A stretch of DNA of 39,095 nucleotides from Methylococcales bacterium (GCA_028715725.1 JAQURG010000032.1:1-39095); one strand, 5' to 3'; positions 7,609 to 17,200 are shown, counted from the stretch's first letter. A program made the numbers and translations. The notes: a model not told the origin generated them from the letters alone.

Positions 7609-9134
7609 AGGATTACGATGTGATCGTGGTCGGCAGCGGTATCGGGGGGTTGACAGCGGCAGGTTTGCTGGCCAAGTCAGGGAAGTCGGTGCTGGTGCTG
7701 GAAAGCCACGACCGGCCCGGAGGCTATGCGCACGGTTTCAGACGGAAAAGATATCACTTTGATTCCGGCGTGCATCTGATCAGCGGTTGCGGTCCACAAG
7801 GTTATCGGGGCGGGCAGATTATCCACAAAGTGTTGCGTGCGCTGGATGTTGAAGATGAGATTCAGTTTATAGACATCAATCCTTTCAGTCATGTTTATTA
7901 TCCGGGGCTCAATGCCGGGCTGCCGCAATCGATAGACGCTTTTGTCGCCGCGCTGGCGCAACTGTTTCCGGACGAACAACAGGGCTTGCGGGCATTGACC
8001 CGGCTTTGTCAGCAAGTCGCGGAAGAAATTACTATTGCCGATGAAGTGATGGCCGGGTTCGATCATGGCAAGGCGCAGCAATTAATACCGGCATTGTGCC
8101 AATATCGAAAAGCGACACTGGCTGAGGTTGCCAGTCAGTTTATCGACGACCCGAAATTAATCGCTTTATTTGCCAGTAACTGGCCCTATCTGGGGTTGCC
8201 TCCTTCGCAAGTGTCTTTTGTCTACTGGTCAACCATGTTCATAGGTTATATGGTTGATGGCGCTTATTATTGCAAAGGCGGTTTTCAACAATTGGCCAAC
8301 GCCTTGACCAAAGGCCTCAGGCAATACGGGGGCAGTATTCACCTCAAGTCTCCGGTTGAAAAAATTCTTATCGAGAATGAGCGGGTCGTCGGCGTCATCG
8401 TCAAAGGCCAGCGCTTATCGGCTCCTGTTGTTATTTCTAATGCCGATATTCGGCATACGGTCTGTGAGATGATCGGAGAACACTATTTTCCGTCCCGTTT
8501 CATTCAAAGAGTCAAAAAATTACAGCATTCCCTATCCATCTTTGCGGTTTATATTGCCACCGATATCGATCTGTCGGGATTGAATATGGCTCATGAGTCA
8601 TTTTGTTATAGTGATTTTAATCATGATCATAATTTTATCCGCACCAGCAAAGGCGAAGTTATCTGGCTAAGCATTACCGCACCGACTCTTGTCGATCCGG
8701 AGTTGGCGCCGGCCGGTCAACACTTGTTAATGTTGACCACTTTATTGCCTTATCAATCGGCATCGTCATGGCAGCAGATGAAGCCGGGCTATATAAAAAC
8801 GATGCTGAAAATTGCAGGCCGCTACATTCCGGGATTGGAAAATCATATTCTCTTTATCGAAGGCGGGTCGCCTGCAACCATGTTGCGCTATACGCAAAAT
8901 CATCAGGGCGCTGCTTATGGCTGGGATGTTTCCCCTGCCCAGGTCGGGCCGGGACGCATCCAGAATCAGGCGCCTGTTAAAGGTTTGTATTTTGCCGGAC
9001 ACTGGACTTCCCCCGGCGGCGGCGTCTACGGCGTCAGCGTTTCCGGTGTACAGGCGGCTCAGAAGGTGCTGGGCATCAGCAAGCAATCTGACTTTTGGGA
9101 AGGCATTTTTTTGCCAAAGCGGGAATATGTCTGA
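7605..9134 (+). CDS. CrtI/CrtISO-like FAD-dependent oxidoreductase
   Basis: A 509-residue member of the phytoene desaturase / carotenoid isomerase / retinol saturase group. The dinucleotide-binding motif VVGSGIGGLTAA lies at the N-terminus, followed by GGYAHGFRRK. The C-terminus has FAGHWTSPGGGVYGVSVSG, the second FAD-contact block typical of this family. The GTG start at 7605 overlaps the thioesterase stop. The surrounding genes make carotenoid-like polyenes but are not carotenoid genes. The enzyme could introduce, isomerise or saturate a double bond in the polyene. No phytoene synthase is nearby. Confidence 0.85.
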   Translation: MKDYDVIVVGSGIGGLTAAGLLAKSGKSVLVLESHDRPGGYAHGFRRKRYHFDSGVHLISGCGPQGYRGGQIIHKVLRALDVEDEIQFIDINPFSHVYYPGLNAGLPQSIDAFVAALAQLFPDEQQGLRALTRLCQQVAEEITIADEVMAGFDHGKAQQLIPALCQYRKATLAEVASQFIDDPKLIALFASNWPYLGLPPSQVSFVYWSTMFIGYMVDGAYYCKGGFQQLANALTKGLRQYGGSIHLKSPVEKILIENERVVGVIVKGQRLSAPVVISNADIRHTVCEMIGEHYFPSRFIQRVKKLQHSLSIFAVYIATDIDLSGLNMAHESFCYSDFNHDHNFIRTSKGEVIWLSITAPTLVDPELAPAGQHLLMLTTLLPYQSASSWQQMKPGYIKTMLKIAGRYIPGLENHILFIEGGSPATMLRYTQNHQGAAYGWDVSPAQVGPGRIQNQAPVKGLYFAGHWTSPGGGVYGVSVSGVQAAQKVLGISKQSDFWEGIFLPKREYV

Positions 9135-9203
9135 TCTTTTATTATTCAGAGTGATGCCGACCTCCGAAATAGTCCAGCCAGCTATTACAATGAGAAGCTG
9201 ACT

Positions 9204-9833
9204 ATGTCCGGCATTATTAAAGGTATGACTGTCATCTGCCTGTTTCTGGCTTATCCCTATCTTGTTTACCGGGGAATGGAAAGCGGCATGGTGGGACTTG
9301 CGCCCGCAATTTTTGCCGGTGTTTATCTGTTTCAGGCTTTTACAGCGACTAAAATAAAGATCAGGATATACAAAATTTTGATTGCTATTGCCCTGCTGTT
9401 GGGAGCTTATTATATTCAGAGTATCACCGCCAAGGTGTTGCCAGTGCTGATCCAGTTGATGCTGATGTATTTTTTCGGGCGGACTTTGCTGAAAGGCAAG
9501 GGGCCTTCTCTTATTGAAAGTTTCGTACGGCTGGAGTTTCCGGAATTTCCGCCCGGTATCAGTGAATATTGCCGCCAACTGACCCTCCTGTGGACCGACT
9601 TTTTCGCTTTCAACGCCATCATGTGCCTCGTATTGGCATTCTGGGGCTCCGATTTCTGGTGGACGCTGTATAACGGTATTGTTATTTATCTGATGATCGG
9701 CCTACTGGTCATCGGCGAATATATCTATCGCCATTTCCGATTTCCCGGTCTCGGCATACCTGACCCGCAATCGACTATCAAAACCATGATTGTCAATGGC
9801 CGTAAAATCTGGATGGATATACAGGAACGTTGA
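9204..9833 (+). CDS. COG4648-family membrane protein of the APE cluster
   Basis: A 209-residue protein with about five to six hydrophobic segments (roughly residues 5-22, 28-45, 55-95, 128-150, 155-172) and a short basic C-terminus. The central RLEFPEFPPGISEYCRQLT segment, followed by LWTDFFAFN, is characteristic of a family found beside APE genes. It is placed between the oxidoreductase and the LolA-like gene. Biochemical function is not established; a role in membrane assembly or export is plausible. Confidence 0.78.
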   Translation: MSGIIKGMTVICLFLAYPYLVYRGMESGMVGLAPAIFAGVYLFQAFTATKIKIRIYKILIAIALLLGAYYIQSITAKVLPVLIQLMLMYFFGRTLLKGKGPSLIESFVRLEFPEFPPGISEYCRQLTLLWTDFFAFNAIMCLVLAFWGSDFWWTLYNGIVIYLMIGLLVIGEYIYRHFRFPGLGIPDPQSTIKTMIVNGRKIWMDIQER

Positions 9834-10475
9834 ATGAAGCTGAATAATTTAAAAACCCATGCCCTTGGCCTGCTGCTCATTTTATTGCTGGCCGGCAATA
9901 GCAGCCGTGCCGATGATTCGCTGCCCGCTTTGATGCAGCGGATGAAGTCGGATACGGCGGTCAGAATCGCCTATCAAGAAACCCGCAAGCTGGAATTGAT
10001 GGAGCAGCCCTGGCGGGGAAGCGGCTATATGTATTCGCTGCCGCCCGACATCATGATTAAGGAACAGCTAAAGCCCGAACGCGTCATGATGGGCATTCAG
10101 GGCGATAAACTGTTTTATTTCGAACCCCTGAATGATGTCCGGCATCAGGGCGAAATTGAAGAGGATAACCCTCTGAGCTTGAATATTGCTGTTTTCAAGG
10201 CCTTGATCAATGCCGATGAAGCTTTTCTGCAAAAAATGTACAGGGTTGATTTTTTAACGAAACAGCAAGGCTGGGTAATGACGTTGAAACCAAAACAGGA
10301 TGCTGAGTCCGGTTTCAGCATTATTATTTCCGGATTGCCGCAGCAACAGGCCAACAGCATTAAAGTCAGGCAGGCGGATGGTGATGTCAGCGAATTTTCG
10401 TTGCGCAAGGATGCGGCAGGGGATGAAATCAAAGCCACAGTCAAGCGCTTGTATCGGGAATTACTCGGAGAATAG
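9834..10475 (+). CDS. LolA-like periplasmic carrier protein
   Basis: A 213-residue exported protein resembling the outer-membrane lipoprotein carrier LolA. A signal peptide covers residues 1-26 (hydrophobic core LGLLLILLLAG, probable cleavage after SRA). The rest is a beta-rich LolA-type barrel without a second membrane segment. The start follows the previous stop directly. APE clusters carry a LolA-like protein thought to ferry the hydrophobic polyene across the periplasm. It is unlikely to be the housekeeping LolA. Confidence 0.82.
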   Translation: MKLNNLKTHALGLLLILLLAGNSSRADDSLPALMQRMKSDTAVRIAYQETRKLELMEQPWRGSGYMYSLPPDIMIKEQLKPERVMMGIQGDKLFYFEPLNDVRHQGEIEEDNPLSLNIAVFKALINADEAFLQKMYRVDFLTKQQGWVMTLKPKQDAESGFSIIISGLPQQQANSIKVRQADGDVSEFSLRKDAAGDEIKATVKRLYRELLGE

Positions 10476-10591
10476 ACTGATGTACCGGAGCAAATCCGGC
10501 GGTTCTGTTATACAAAAAAACGTCATACTTTTTTAAAGTCTTCCGGATTCAAATCAAATATCAGTGCTTCTTTTAGCCATATTACCGCTTC

Positions 10592-12928
10592 ATGATCCTT
10601 TCATATACTTTGCGCAAATACCTGTTTTTTTTATTGTTGCCTCTTCTGGCAGGTGTAGCCGTATTGACTACGCCGATAAAAAGCGACTTGTCGGCTTTTA
10701 TTATCGCAGGCGATAACGATGAGGAAATGTTGCTGGCAAGCGAAATGCAATCGGGTGCTTTATCAAGACGGTATGTATTGTCTATCGTCACTCCGTCAGG
10801 TGAAGCCATCACTGCAACAGGGCAGATTGACAGGTTGATAAGCCAGCTTCAAGCTATTGAAGGCGTCACCGATGTCTGGCGCGCCGAACAATCGCGTGCG
10901 GCTTTTAAAATAATCGGAAATATCTATGCGCAACATGGCGCGCATTTGTACAGCCGCGATCCGGAAACCGATTTAAGGATAATCCTTTCTTCCGAGGCAT
11001 TATCGCAACGTGCGGCTGCATTAAAAAATGCATTATTGTCGCCGCAAGCCTCCATCATCAAACCCATAGCGCTGCAAGATCCGCTCCTGCTGTCCTTGAA
11101 CGGTTTTCGCGCTATTGCCGACCAGTCAGGTAAAAACCTTCAGCCTCATCAAGGCCCGTTCCAGAACCTGCAACTGGAGACTGCGGCTTCAGGTTTGGAT
11201 GTTGGCATGCAAAGCAGCATCCACAGCCGGATTATCAGCACTTTTAATAACTGGAATGCCCGGCAGGAGAATCAATTTCGCCTGGAAATGACCGGTGTTC
11301 CGGTATTTGCTATCGCCACACAAGGCATGATCGAAGACGATATTACCAAACTGGGCGCCTTATCATCGCTGGCTCTGGTGGTGGTATTTTTATGGCTGTT
11401 TCGCTCATGGCGCGCGCTCTGGATTGTCTCCTCGTTACTGATTGCAACGACGGCTGTTGCCGTCCTGATCACTCATGCGGTTTTCGGTTATGTGCATGGC
11501 ATGACCCTGGCGATAGGCAGTACCTTAAGCGGCGTTTGCATGGACTATGCCATTCATGGCCTGGTGCATGGGCAAAATGCGCCTCGCGATAAACGTGAAG
11601 CCGCCATTGCCTGCATCTGGCCGAGTATGGCAATGGGCGCTATTACCACCAGCGTCGGATATGGCGTGTTGGGTTTTTCCGGCTATCCGGGCTTTAAACA
11701 GATCGCTGTCTATTCAGCAGCGGCTATACTCAGTGCGCTGTTGCTGACTCGCTATGTATTGCCCGGTTTGCTGATGAATTTGCCCGAAGCAGCTATGGCC
11801 GGACGCAAAGGCATACTGGAATACTGGCTGGTGTTTTGCAGTCGGCATAGAGCGAAAATATTGCCGCCCGTCGTCTTGCTTATAGCCGCTGCGGCCGGCA
11901 ATTTGCCATCACTGCACTGGATTCAGGATTTGCAGGAGTTGACCCCGGAAATGGATTATTTGAAAGCGACCGACAAAGCCATACGTGAACGCATGATCAG
12001 CATTGAGCCCGGCCGTTTTATCCTGATCAGCGCAAAAGATGCTGAAAGCGCTTTGCAAAAAGCCGAGCAGGTGTATCCTCTGCTTGAAAGACTTAAAACC
12101 GGGCATAAACTGCAAGACTATTTTGGCTTATATCCCTGGATATTATCTGCACAACAGCAACAACATAACGCCGCACTGTTACGGGAACGGCTGGACAGTC
12201 GGGTGATAAAAACCTGGCAACAGGCATTAACCGCACAGGGATTGTCAACCAATAAACTCGGCCATCCGGATTATCCGGAAACAGCGCCATTGACAGCGCA
12301 ACAACTTCTGGCGTCACCGTTAAAACATATGGTCGAGCACCAATTGGTCATCAATCCGGAGCGTGTGCTGATTACAATCTGGCTGGCCGATCACGACCCC
12401 GAAGCTGTGCAGACGGCTTTGAGCAAGCTGGATAACGTGCATTATTTCAGCCAGCGCGATTTGCTTAATAATCTGACAACACAATATACCGAACGCGCCA
12501 GCATTCTGGCTGCAACGGGCATGGCCATTATCTTTGCCTTGCTGTGGCTCGGTTATCGCCGTCCCTGGCCGGCGCTGCAAACCCTGTTGCCATCGCTCAG
12601 TGCGGCGATAATAGTGGCCGGCGGTTTGTCATTAACCGGACAGCCGTTAAGTTTCCTGCATTTAACAGGTTTTCTGCTGGCTATTTCGATTTGTGATGAC
12701 TTCGGCATTTTCTTCCTGGAAAACCGCGGCGGCGAGATTACGCTGACCTACCGGGCAATGGCTGCATCCATGCTGACCAGTACTGTAGCCTTTGGCTGTC
12801 TGGCAATCGCGGAAACCTCGGTGTTAAAAACCCTGGCGGCAGTCGTCGGTTTGAGTGTCGTCATTGGATTTCTGTTATGTCCGGTCATGATCAAACCCAG
12901 ATTTTCCGCAGAAGAACCAGTCCGATAA
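10592..12928 (+). CDS. MMPL/RND-family exporter (ApeM-like)
   Basis: A 778-residue membrane transporter with the RND-superfamily layout: one membrane segment at 8-28, a periplasmic loop to about 250, five segments at about 255-400, a second segment near 415 with a second loop, then the C-terminal bundle from about 635. An acidic residue in a membrane segment, CMDYAIHG (D318), and a second acidic pair, SICDDFGIFF near residue 695, are probable proton-relay sites. The ATG lacks a strong ribosome-binding site and a stop codon lies six codons upstream in frame, so the start is fairly secure. It probably exports the polyene or its lipid conjugate. Confidence 0.88.
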   Translation: MILSYTLRKYLFFLLLPLLAGVAVLTTPIKSDLSAFIIAGDNDEEMLLASEMQSGALSRRYVLSIVTPSGEAITATGQIDRLISQLQAIEGVTDVWRAEQSRAAFKIIGNIYAQHGAHLYSRDPETDLRIILSSEALSQRAAALKNALLSPQASIIKPIALQDPLLLSLNGFRAIADQSGKNLQPHQGPFQNLQLETAASGLDVGMQSSIHSRIISTFNNWNARQENQFRLEMTGVPVFAIATQGMIEDDITKLGALSSLALVVVFLWLFRSWRALWIVSSLLIATTAVAVLITHAVFGYVHGMTLAIGSTLSGVCMDYAIHGLVHGQNAPRDKREAAIACIWPSMAMGAITTSVGYGVLGFSGYPGFKQIAVYSAAAILSALLLTRYVLPGLLMNLPEAAMAGRKGILEYWLVFCSRHRAKILPPVVLLIAAAAGNLPSLHWIQDLQELTPEMDYLKATDKAIRERMISIEPGRFILISAKDAESALQKAEQVYPLLERLKTGHKLQDYFGLYPWILSAQQQQHNAALLRERLDSRVIKTWQQALTAQGLSTNKLGHPDYPETAPLTAQQLLASPLKHMVEHQLVINPERVLITIWLADHDPEAVQTALSKLDNVHYFSQRDLLNNLTTQYTERASILAATGMAIIFALLWLGYRRPWPALQTLLPSLSAAIIVAGGLSLTGQPLSFLHLTGFLLAISICDDFGIFFLENRGGEITLTYRAMAASMLTSTVAFGCLAIAETSVLKTLAAVVGLSVVIGFLLCPVMIKPRFSAEEPVR

Positions 12929-12976
12929 TAGGCCTTACAAGGTAATCTTAATTTGATCAGTAACTAAAAACAGCTA

Positions 12977-14197
12977 TTAAACGCGTTTGAAAATCAAGGA
13001 AGTATTAATGCCGCCGAAAGCGAAATTATTGCTCATCACATACTCGCATTCCAGTTTGCGGATATCGTCTTTGATGTAGTCCAGTTCGGCGCAGGCGGGA
13101 TCAATATTTTCCAGATTCGCTGTTGGATGAAACCAGCCTTCATTCATCATCTGTACGGCGGCCCAGGCTTCAATTGCGCCGCAGGCTCCCAGCGTATGTC
13201 CGGTATAGCTTTTCATTGAGCTGATCGGAATCCGGTTGCCAAACACCGCCGCCGTAGCATGGCTTTCGGCAATATCACCGAGCTCGGTCGCGGTGCCATG
13301 AGCGCTGACATAACCAATCGCCGCTGCATCCAGACCTGCATCCTGCAACGCCAGCCTCATCGCAGTTTGCATGCTGTCGCAATTCGGCTGGGTGACATGC
13401 AGGCCGTCGCTATTGGTGCCGAATCCGATAATCTCGGCATAAACAGGCGCGCCCCGGCTTAATGCACGTTCTCTTTCTTCCAGAATTAAAGTCCCGCCTC
13501 CTTCGCCGATCACCAATCCATCACGGTCCTTATCGAATGGTCGCGGCGTTTTATCCGGTTCATCATTACGAAGACTGGTCGCAAACAAAGTATCGAATAC
13601 GGCCGCCTGAGAAGCGGACAATTCATCACTGCCGCCGGCCACCATAACGGCCTGAAGCCCGTGTTTAATCGCTTCATACGCATAACCAATCCCCTGGCTG
13701 CTGGATGTGCAGGCGCTGGAAGTCGGGATAATACGGCCGTTAATGCCGAAATGCAGGCTGATATTCACCGGACAGGTATGCCCCATCATGCGTATATATG
13801 AAGTCGCGTTCATGCCGCCTTTATCAAAATTTAACAGCATTTTGGTAAAATCGATCAGGCCGTCGAAGCTGCCGGAGGAACTGCCGTAGGAGATACCCAC
13901 TTGACCGCTTATCAAACAGGGATCGTCCAGCAAACCCGCGTCGATCAAAGCCAGTTCGGATGCATAAGTGCCCAGCATCGCCACTCGCCCCATGCTGCGG
14001 ACCTGCTTGCGTGAATAATGCCCCGGTCTGGAAAAAACTACTGGCGCGCCCAGGCGGGTATTCAGCCCTTTATATTGATTCCAGTCATCCATTCTTTGAA
14101 TACCGGTGGTTTTCGATTTCAGTTTTTGAGCTACCACGTCCCAACTATTTCCCAACGGCGTAAGGGCTGCCATGCCGGTCACTACAACCCGTTTCAT
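12977..14197 (-). CDS. Beta-ketoacyl-ACP synthase, FabF-like (APE ketosynthase 1)
   Basis: A 406-residue condensing enzyme. The catalytic triad is visible: Cys163 in SACTSSS, His300 in SAHGTATE, His334 in YTGHTLGACG, plus NNFAFGGIN near the C-terminus. A GGAGG ribosome-binding site lies nine bases upstream of ATG 14197; a TTG one codon earlier is in frame but was not chosen. Reads convergent to the exporter gene with only 48 bases between. It is one of two active ketosynthases, and one is expected to pair with the chain-length factor at 4060. Confidence 0.93.
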   Translation of the reverse strand: MKRVVVTGMAALTPLGNSWDVVAQKLKSKTTGIQRMDDWNQYKGLNTRLGAPVVFSRPGHYSRKQVRSMGRVAMLGTYASELALIDAGLLDDPCLISGQVGISYGSSSGSFDGLIDFTKMLLNFDKGGMNATSYIRMMGHTCPVNISLHFGINGRIIPTSSACTSSSQGIGYAYEAIKHGLQAVMVAGGSDELSASQAAVFDTLFATSLRNDEPDKTPRPFDKDRDGLVIGEGGGTLILEERERALSRGAPVYAEIIGFGTNSDGLHVTQPNCDSMQTAMRLALQDAGLDAAAIGYVSAHGTATELGDIAESHATAAVFGNRIPISSMKSYTGHTLGACGAIEAWAAVQMMNEGWFHPTANLENIDPACAELDYIKDDIRKLECEYVMSNNFAFGGINTSLIFKRV

Positions 14198-14327
14198 CAA
14201 TATAAGCCTCCGTTTTCAAAAATTATCTGCCGGCTATTTTCCGGCATTAAAAAATACTGCTGCCGTCATTTCTTTATCAGGCCGCGGCTGGAGCCCGTTA
14301 CCAAAACCTGTTTTCGCATTATTCTCA

Positions 14328-14768
14328 TCAGTTACTTATCACCCTGTTTATAGCTGAATCGGGTTGATAGACATTCAATTTTGCCGCGGCGGATATTCCT
14401 TCAGCGGTAATGCGGCAATCAAACACGCCCAGTCCCTGATCCTGTATCAGGCGTTTAACGCTAACGGTTAAAGCCGAACCCACAGCAAATGTTCCAACAT
14501 TACAATCATAACGCCGGGTCCCCAGCAGGAAACCCAGGTTGAGAGGCTTTCCGGCCAGCCTGCGCTTCATGCCGCCGAGAGCTGCTATGGTTTGCGCCAT
14601 ATATTCCATGCCCAGCCAGGCGGGAACCGTGTCGCCGTCGCCAAACAGACCGTCATCGCGAACAATGACTTCCGCAACCATATTTTCTTCATCAAATCCT
14701 ATAATCCGGTTCAATAACATCATTTTGCCGGTATGCGGGATCAACTCTTCGACAACAAAGTTTTTCAT
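14328..14768 (-). CDS. Hotdog 3-hydroxyacyl-ACP dehydratase (ApeP-like)
   Basis: A 146-residue single hotdog domain. The LIPHTGKMMLLNRI block holds the catalytic His (H12), and WLGMEYMAQTIAALGGMKR carries the glutamate-containing helix typical of ApeP-type dehydratases. It dehydrates the 3-hydroxyacyl-ACP to give the conjugated double bonds. The ATG overlaps the stop of the upstream ketosynthase gene (ATGA), so translation is coupled. An ApeI-type second dehydratase was not found. Confidence 0.88.
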   Translation of the reverse strand: MKNFVVEELIPHTGKMMLLNRIIGFDEENMVAEVIVRDDGLFGDGDTVPAWLGMEYMAQTIAALGGMKRRLAGKPLNLGFLLGTRRYDCNVGTFAVGSALTVSVKRLIQDQGLGVFDCRITAEGISAAAKLNVYQPDSAINRVISN

Positions 14769-15946
14769 GGGCGTGAGATGATGATTGAAATATTATTGCC
14801 GCCGAATGCAAAGGAATTGCTCTGGCAATGGTTAATGCGTCTTCCTAAAGTCTGCCCTGGTTTTACATAATTTAAAGCCGGCAAAGAGGTATCCGGTACA
14901 TCATCATTAATGTTCGGTATCAATAACCCATGATCGTCGGGCTGCGTCAATAGCAGCCAGCAAATGCCGGCCTCCAGCGCGGCCGCCGCACCCAGGGCAT
15001 GGCCGGTCATGCCTTTGCTGGAACTGACGGCAACCCTATCGCCAAACACGGTTTCGACGGCTTTGCTTTCCATCGCATCATTGAGCGGCGTTGCGGTGCC
15101 ATGCAGATTAACATAGTCGATTTCTTCCGGCTGCATCTGTGCATCCGCCAGCGCCATTCCCATGGCGGCGATTACAGCGCCACCAGCAGGATCAGGCGCG
15201 GAAAAATGATAGGCATCACTGCTGGCGCCAATGCCTTGCAACTGCACCGGTCCTTCATCCCTGCTTAATACAAACAGACTCGCCGCTTCGGCTAAATTGA
15301 TGCCATCCCGATGTTGGCCAAAAGGTTTGCACAATCCGGCCGATAGGGATTCCAGTGCTGAAAAGCCGGTTACGGTAAAACGGCATAAGCTGTCGGCACC
15401 ACCGACGATCACTACATCGCAAAGATCCAGAGCAATTAATCTTCGGGCCGAAGCGAATGCACGGCCGCTGGATGAACAGGCTGTCGATATTGCATAAGCC
15501 GGGCCTTTCAAGCCCAGAATATGCGCCAGAAAGTCGGCTCCGCCTGCTAATTGCTGTTGTTTATAATGAAAATTTTGCGGCTTGGGCCTGCCTCTGGCGA
15601 CTTCCGCCAGCGCCAGTTCGGTATTTCTGGCCCCGGACGTGCTGGTGCCGATCACTACGCCGATTCTGTCGGCGCCATATTTTTTAATCATACAGTTGAT
15701 TGTCGGCTGAATCTGATCCAATGCCGCTAACAGTAATTGATTGTTCCTGCAATCATAAACGCATTGTTTTTTTTGGATTTCGGGCAGATCGGCCTGGATA
15801 GCTCCTGCGAAAAACGGCTGACCCGGCGAAAATTCATCGGTACGGGTCAAGCCTGAGCGGTCTCCGGCCAGCAATCGGTGAAATATTTCATGTCTATTAC
15901 TGCCGGCAGCCGACAGAATGCCGAGGTCGTTCAGATACAGCTTCAT
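14765..15946 (-). CDS. Beta-ketoacyl-ACP synthase (APE ketosynthase 2)
   Basis: A condensing enzyme of about 393 residues, divergent from the one at 12977. The triad is complete: Cys in STACSSSGRAF (about 157 from the chosen start), His in NLHGTATPLND, His in GMTGHALGAA. NSFAFGGNN lies near the end. ATG 15946 (MKLYLNDLG) was chosen; a TTG at 15952 directly abutting the halogenase stop is also possible. Together with ketosynthase 1 and the chain-length factor it matches the three-ketosynthase-type content of APE clusters. One may be reserved for starter condensation. Confidence 0.92.
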   Translation of the reverse strand: MKLYLNDLGILSAAGSNRHEIFHRLLAGDRSGLTRTDEFSPGQPFFAGAIQADLPEIQKKQCVYDCRNNQLLLAALDQIQPTINCMIKKYGADRIGVVIGTSTSGARNTELALAEVARGRPKPQNFHYKQQQLAGGADFLAHILGLKGPAYAISTACSSSGRAFASARRLIALDLCDVVIVGGADSLCRFTVTGFSALESLSAGLCKPFGQHRDGINLAEAASLFVLSRDEGPVQLQGIGASSDAYHFSAPDPAGGAVIAAMGMALADAQMQPEEIDYVNLHGTATPLNDAMESKAVETVFGDRVAVSSSKGMTGHALGAAAALEAGICWLLLTQPDDHGLLIPNINDDVPDTSLPALNYVKPGQTLGRRINHCQSNSFAFGGNNISIIISRP

Positions 15947-15952
15947 AACCAA

Positions 15953-17200
15953 TCAGGATTCGCGGCACAGCTCGATCAGCGTTTTCAGGCGAAGATTAGA
16001 ATTTTTTACATAGGGATTATTTTCGTCCCAGGCATAACCTGCCAGAATCGAGCAGATCATCTGTTTAATGTTATTTTTTTGCTCAACATTTTTCAGATGC
16101 GGGTAGAACACGACATCCTGCAAACCGCCTTCATACCATGAAGTGACGAAGGTCCGGAAAGTATCCACGCCTTTTTGCAAGGGGTCGGCAAAATCGCTTT
16201 GCCAGTCTGCCGGCAGACCATTAAATTGCCTGTCCAGCACATCAGCAGCCAAGCTGGCGGATTTCATCGCGATGGTAACGCCGGAAGAGAAGACCGGGTC
16301 GAGAAATTCGCCGGCATTGCCCAGTAAAGCATAACCCTTGCCATACAAGCTTTTGACGTTAGCGCTGTATCCACTGATGCTGTTGACAGGGGTATCAAAT
16401 ACCGCATTTTGCAACAGGGCGGACAAGCCGGGCTCCCCGGCTATGAATTGTTGCAGCACGGTTTGCTTGTCCGCACCGGGTATATTAAACACTTCCGCTT
16501 CGCCTACCACGCCAATACTGCAACGTCCGTTACTGAACGGAATCAACCAATACCAGACGTCGGACAGCTTGGGATGCACGATAATGCGGATGTTATTGCG
16601 ATTATAACCGGCGTCATCAATCTCGTCTTCCAGATGAGTGAACACTGCCTGGCGCGTCGGGAAGCCGGAAGGCTTTTCCAGGTCCAGCAAACGCGGCAAT
16701 ACCCGGCCGTAGCCGCTGGCATCCAGGACGAAATCGGCGGTCAGCTGATAACTTTCACCGTCTATCTGATTCCGGATCGTCAGAACCGGTTTGCTGCCGC
16801 TAAAATCAGCCGCAATCACTTCCTGCCGCCAACGTATTTCAACGCCCATGCGTTGCGCTTCATCAGCCAGCAGCGCATCAAAGCGAGCCCGCTGCACCTG
16901 ATAGGTCGAATCGAAACCGGAGGTAAACTGGTCGGCAAAACAAAATTCGGAATGTTTGCCGCCACGTAAAAAAGCCGCTCCGGTTTTTAATTGAAAACCT
17001 GCCGCCTTAACCGCTTCGAGCATCCCGGCCTGTTCAATAAATTCCATACATTGCGGCAATAAACTTTCACCGATACTAAAGCGGGGAAAAACCTCCCGTT
17101 CCAAAATGATAGTCCGATAACCCTTATTGCTCAGTAAAGCTCCGGCAATGCTGCCAGCAGGTCCTGCACCAATTATTATGACGTTGCCTTTATCAGCCAT
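15953..17200 (-). CDS. Flavin-dependent halogenase-like enzyme (tryptophan/pyrrole halogenase family)
   Basis: A 415-residue FAD enzyme. The N-terminal FAD motif is GAGPAG (11-16). The halogenase signature WxWxIP is present as WYWLIP at 216-221, and a lysine (K72 in QLKTGAAF) sits where the halogenase catalytic lysine lies. GNAGEFLDPVFSSGV near 294-308 matches the second flavin-contact block. Such enzymes use reduced FAD, oxygen and chloride or bromide, and the PltA-type members act on carrier-bound pyrroles. Halogenase relatives also occur in xanthomonadin and flexirubin clusters. Here it is the first gene of the minus-strand operon, divergent from the proline-activation module. Activity is inferred; some relatives with these motifs are hydroxylases or unassigned oxidoreductases. 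Confidence 0.8.
   Translation of the reverse strand: MADKGNVIIIGAGPAGSIAGALLSNKGYRTIILEREVFPRFSIGESLLPQCMEFIEQAGMLEAVKAAGFQLKTGAAFLRGGKHSEFCFADQFTSGFDSTYQVQRARFDALLADEAQRMGVEIRWRQEVIAADFSGSKPVLTIRNQIDGESYQLTADFVLDASGYGRVLPRLLDLEKPSGFPTRQAVFTHLEDEIDDAGYNRNNIRIIVHPKLSDVWYWLIPFSNGRCSIGVVGEAEVFNIPGADKQTVLQQFIAGEPGLSALLQNAVFDTPVNSISGYSANVKSLYGKGYALLGNAGEFLDPVFSSGVTIAMKSASLAADVLDRQFNGLPADWQSDFADPLQKGVDTFRTFVTSWYEGGLQDVVFYPHLKNVEQKNNIKQMICSILAGYAWDENNPYVKNSNLRLKTLIELCRES

Noticed and set aside
9127-9201. 24-residue peptide between the CrtI-like and COG4648 genes
   Set aside because: It overlaps the end of the upstream gene and has no ribosome-binding site or recognisable character.
8766-9578. 270-residue open frame on the minus strand
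   Set aside because: It is antisense to the CrtI-like and COG4648 genes and spans their boundary; no motif or start signal.
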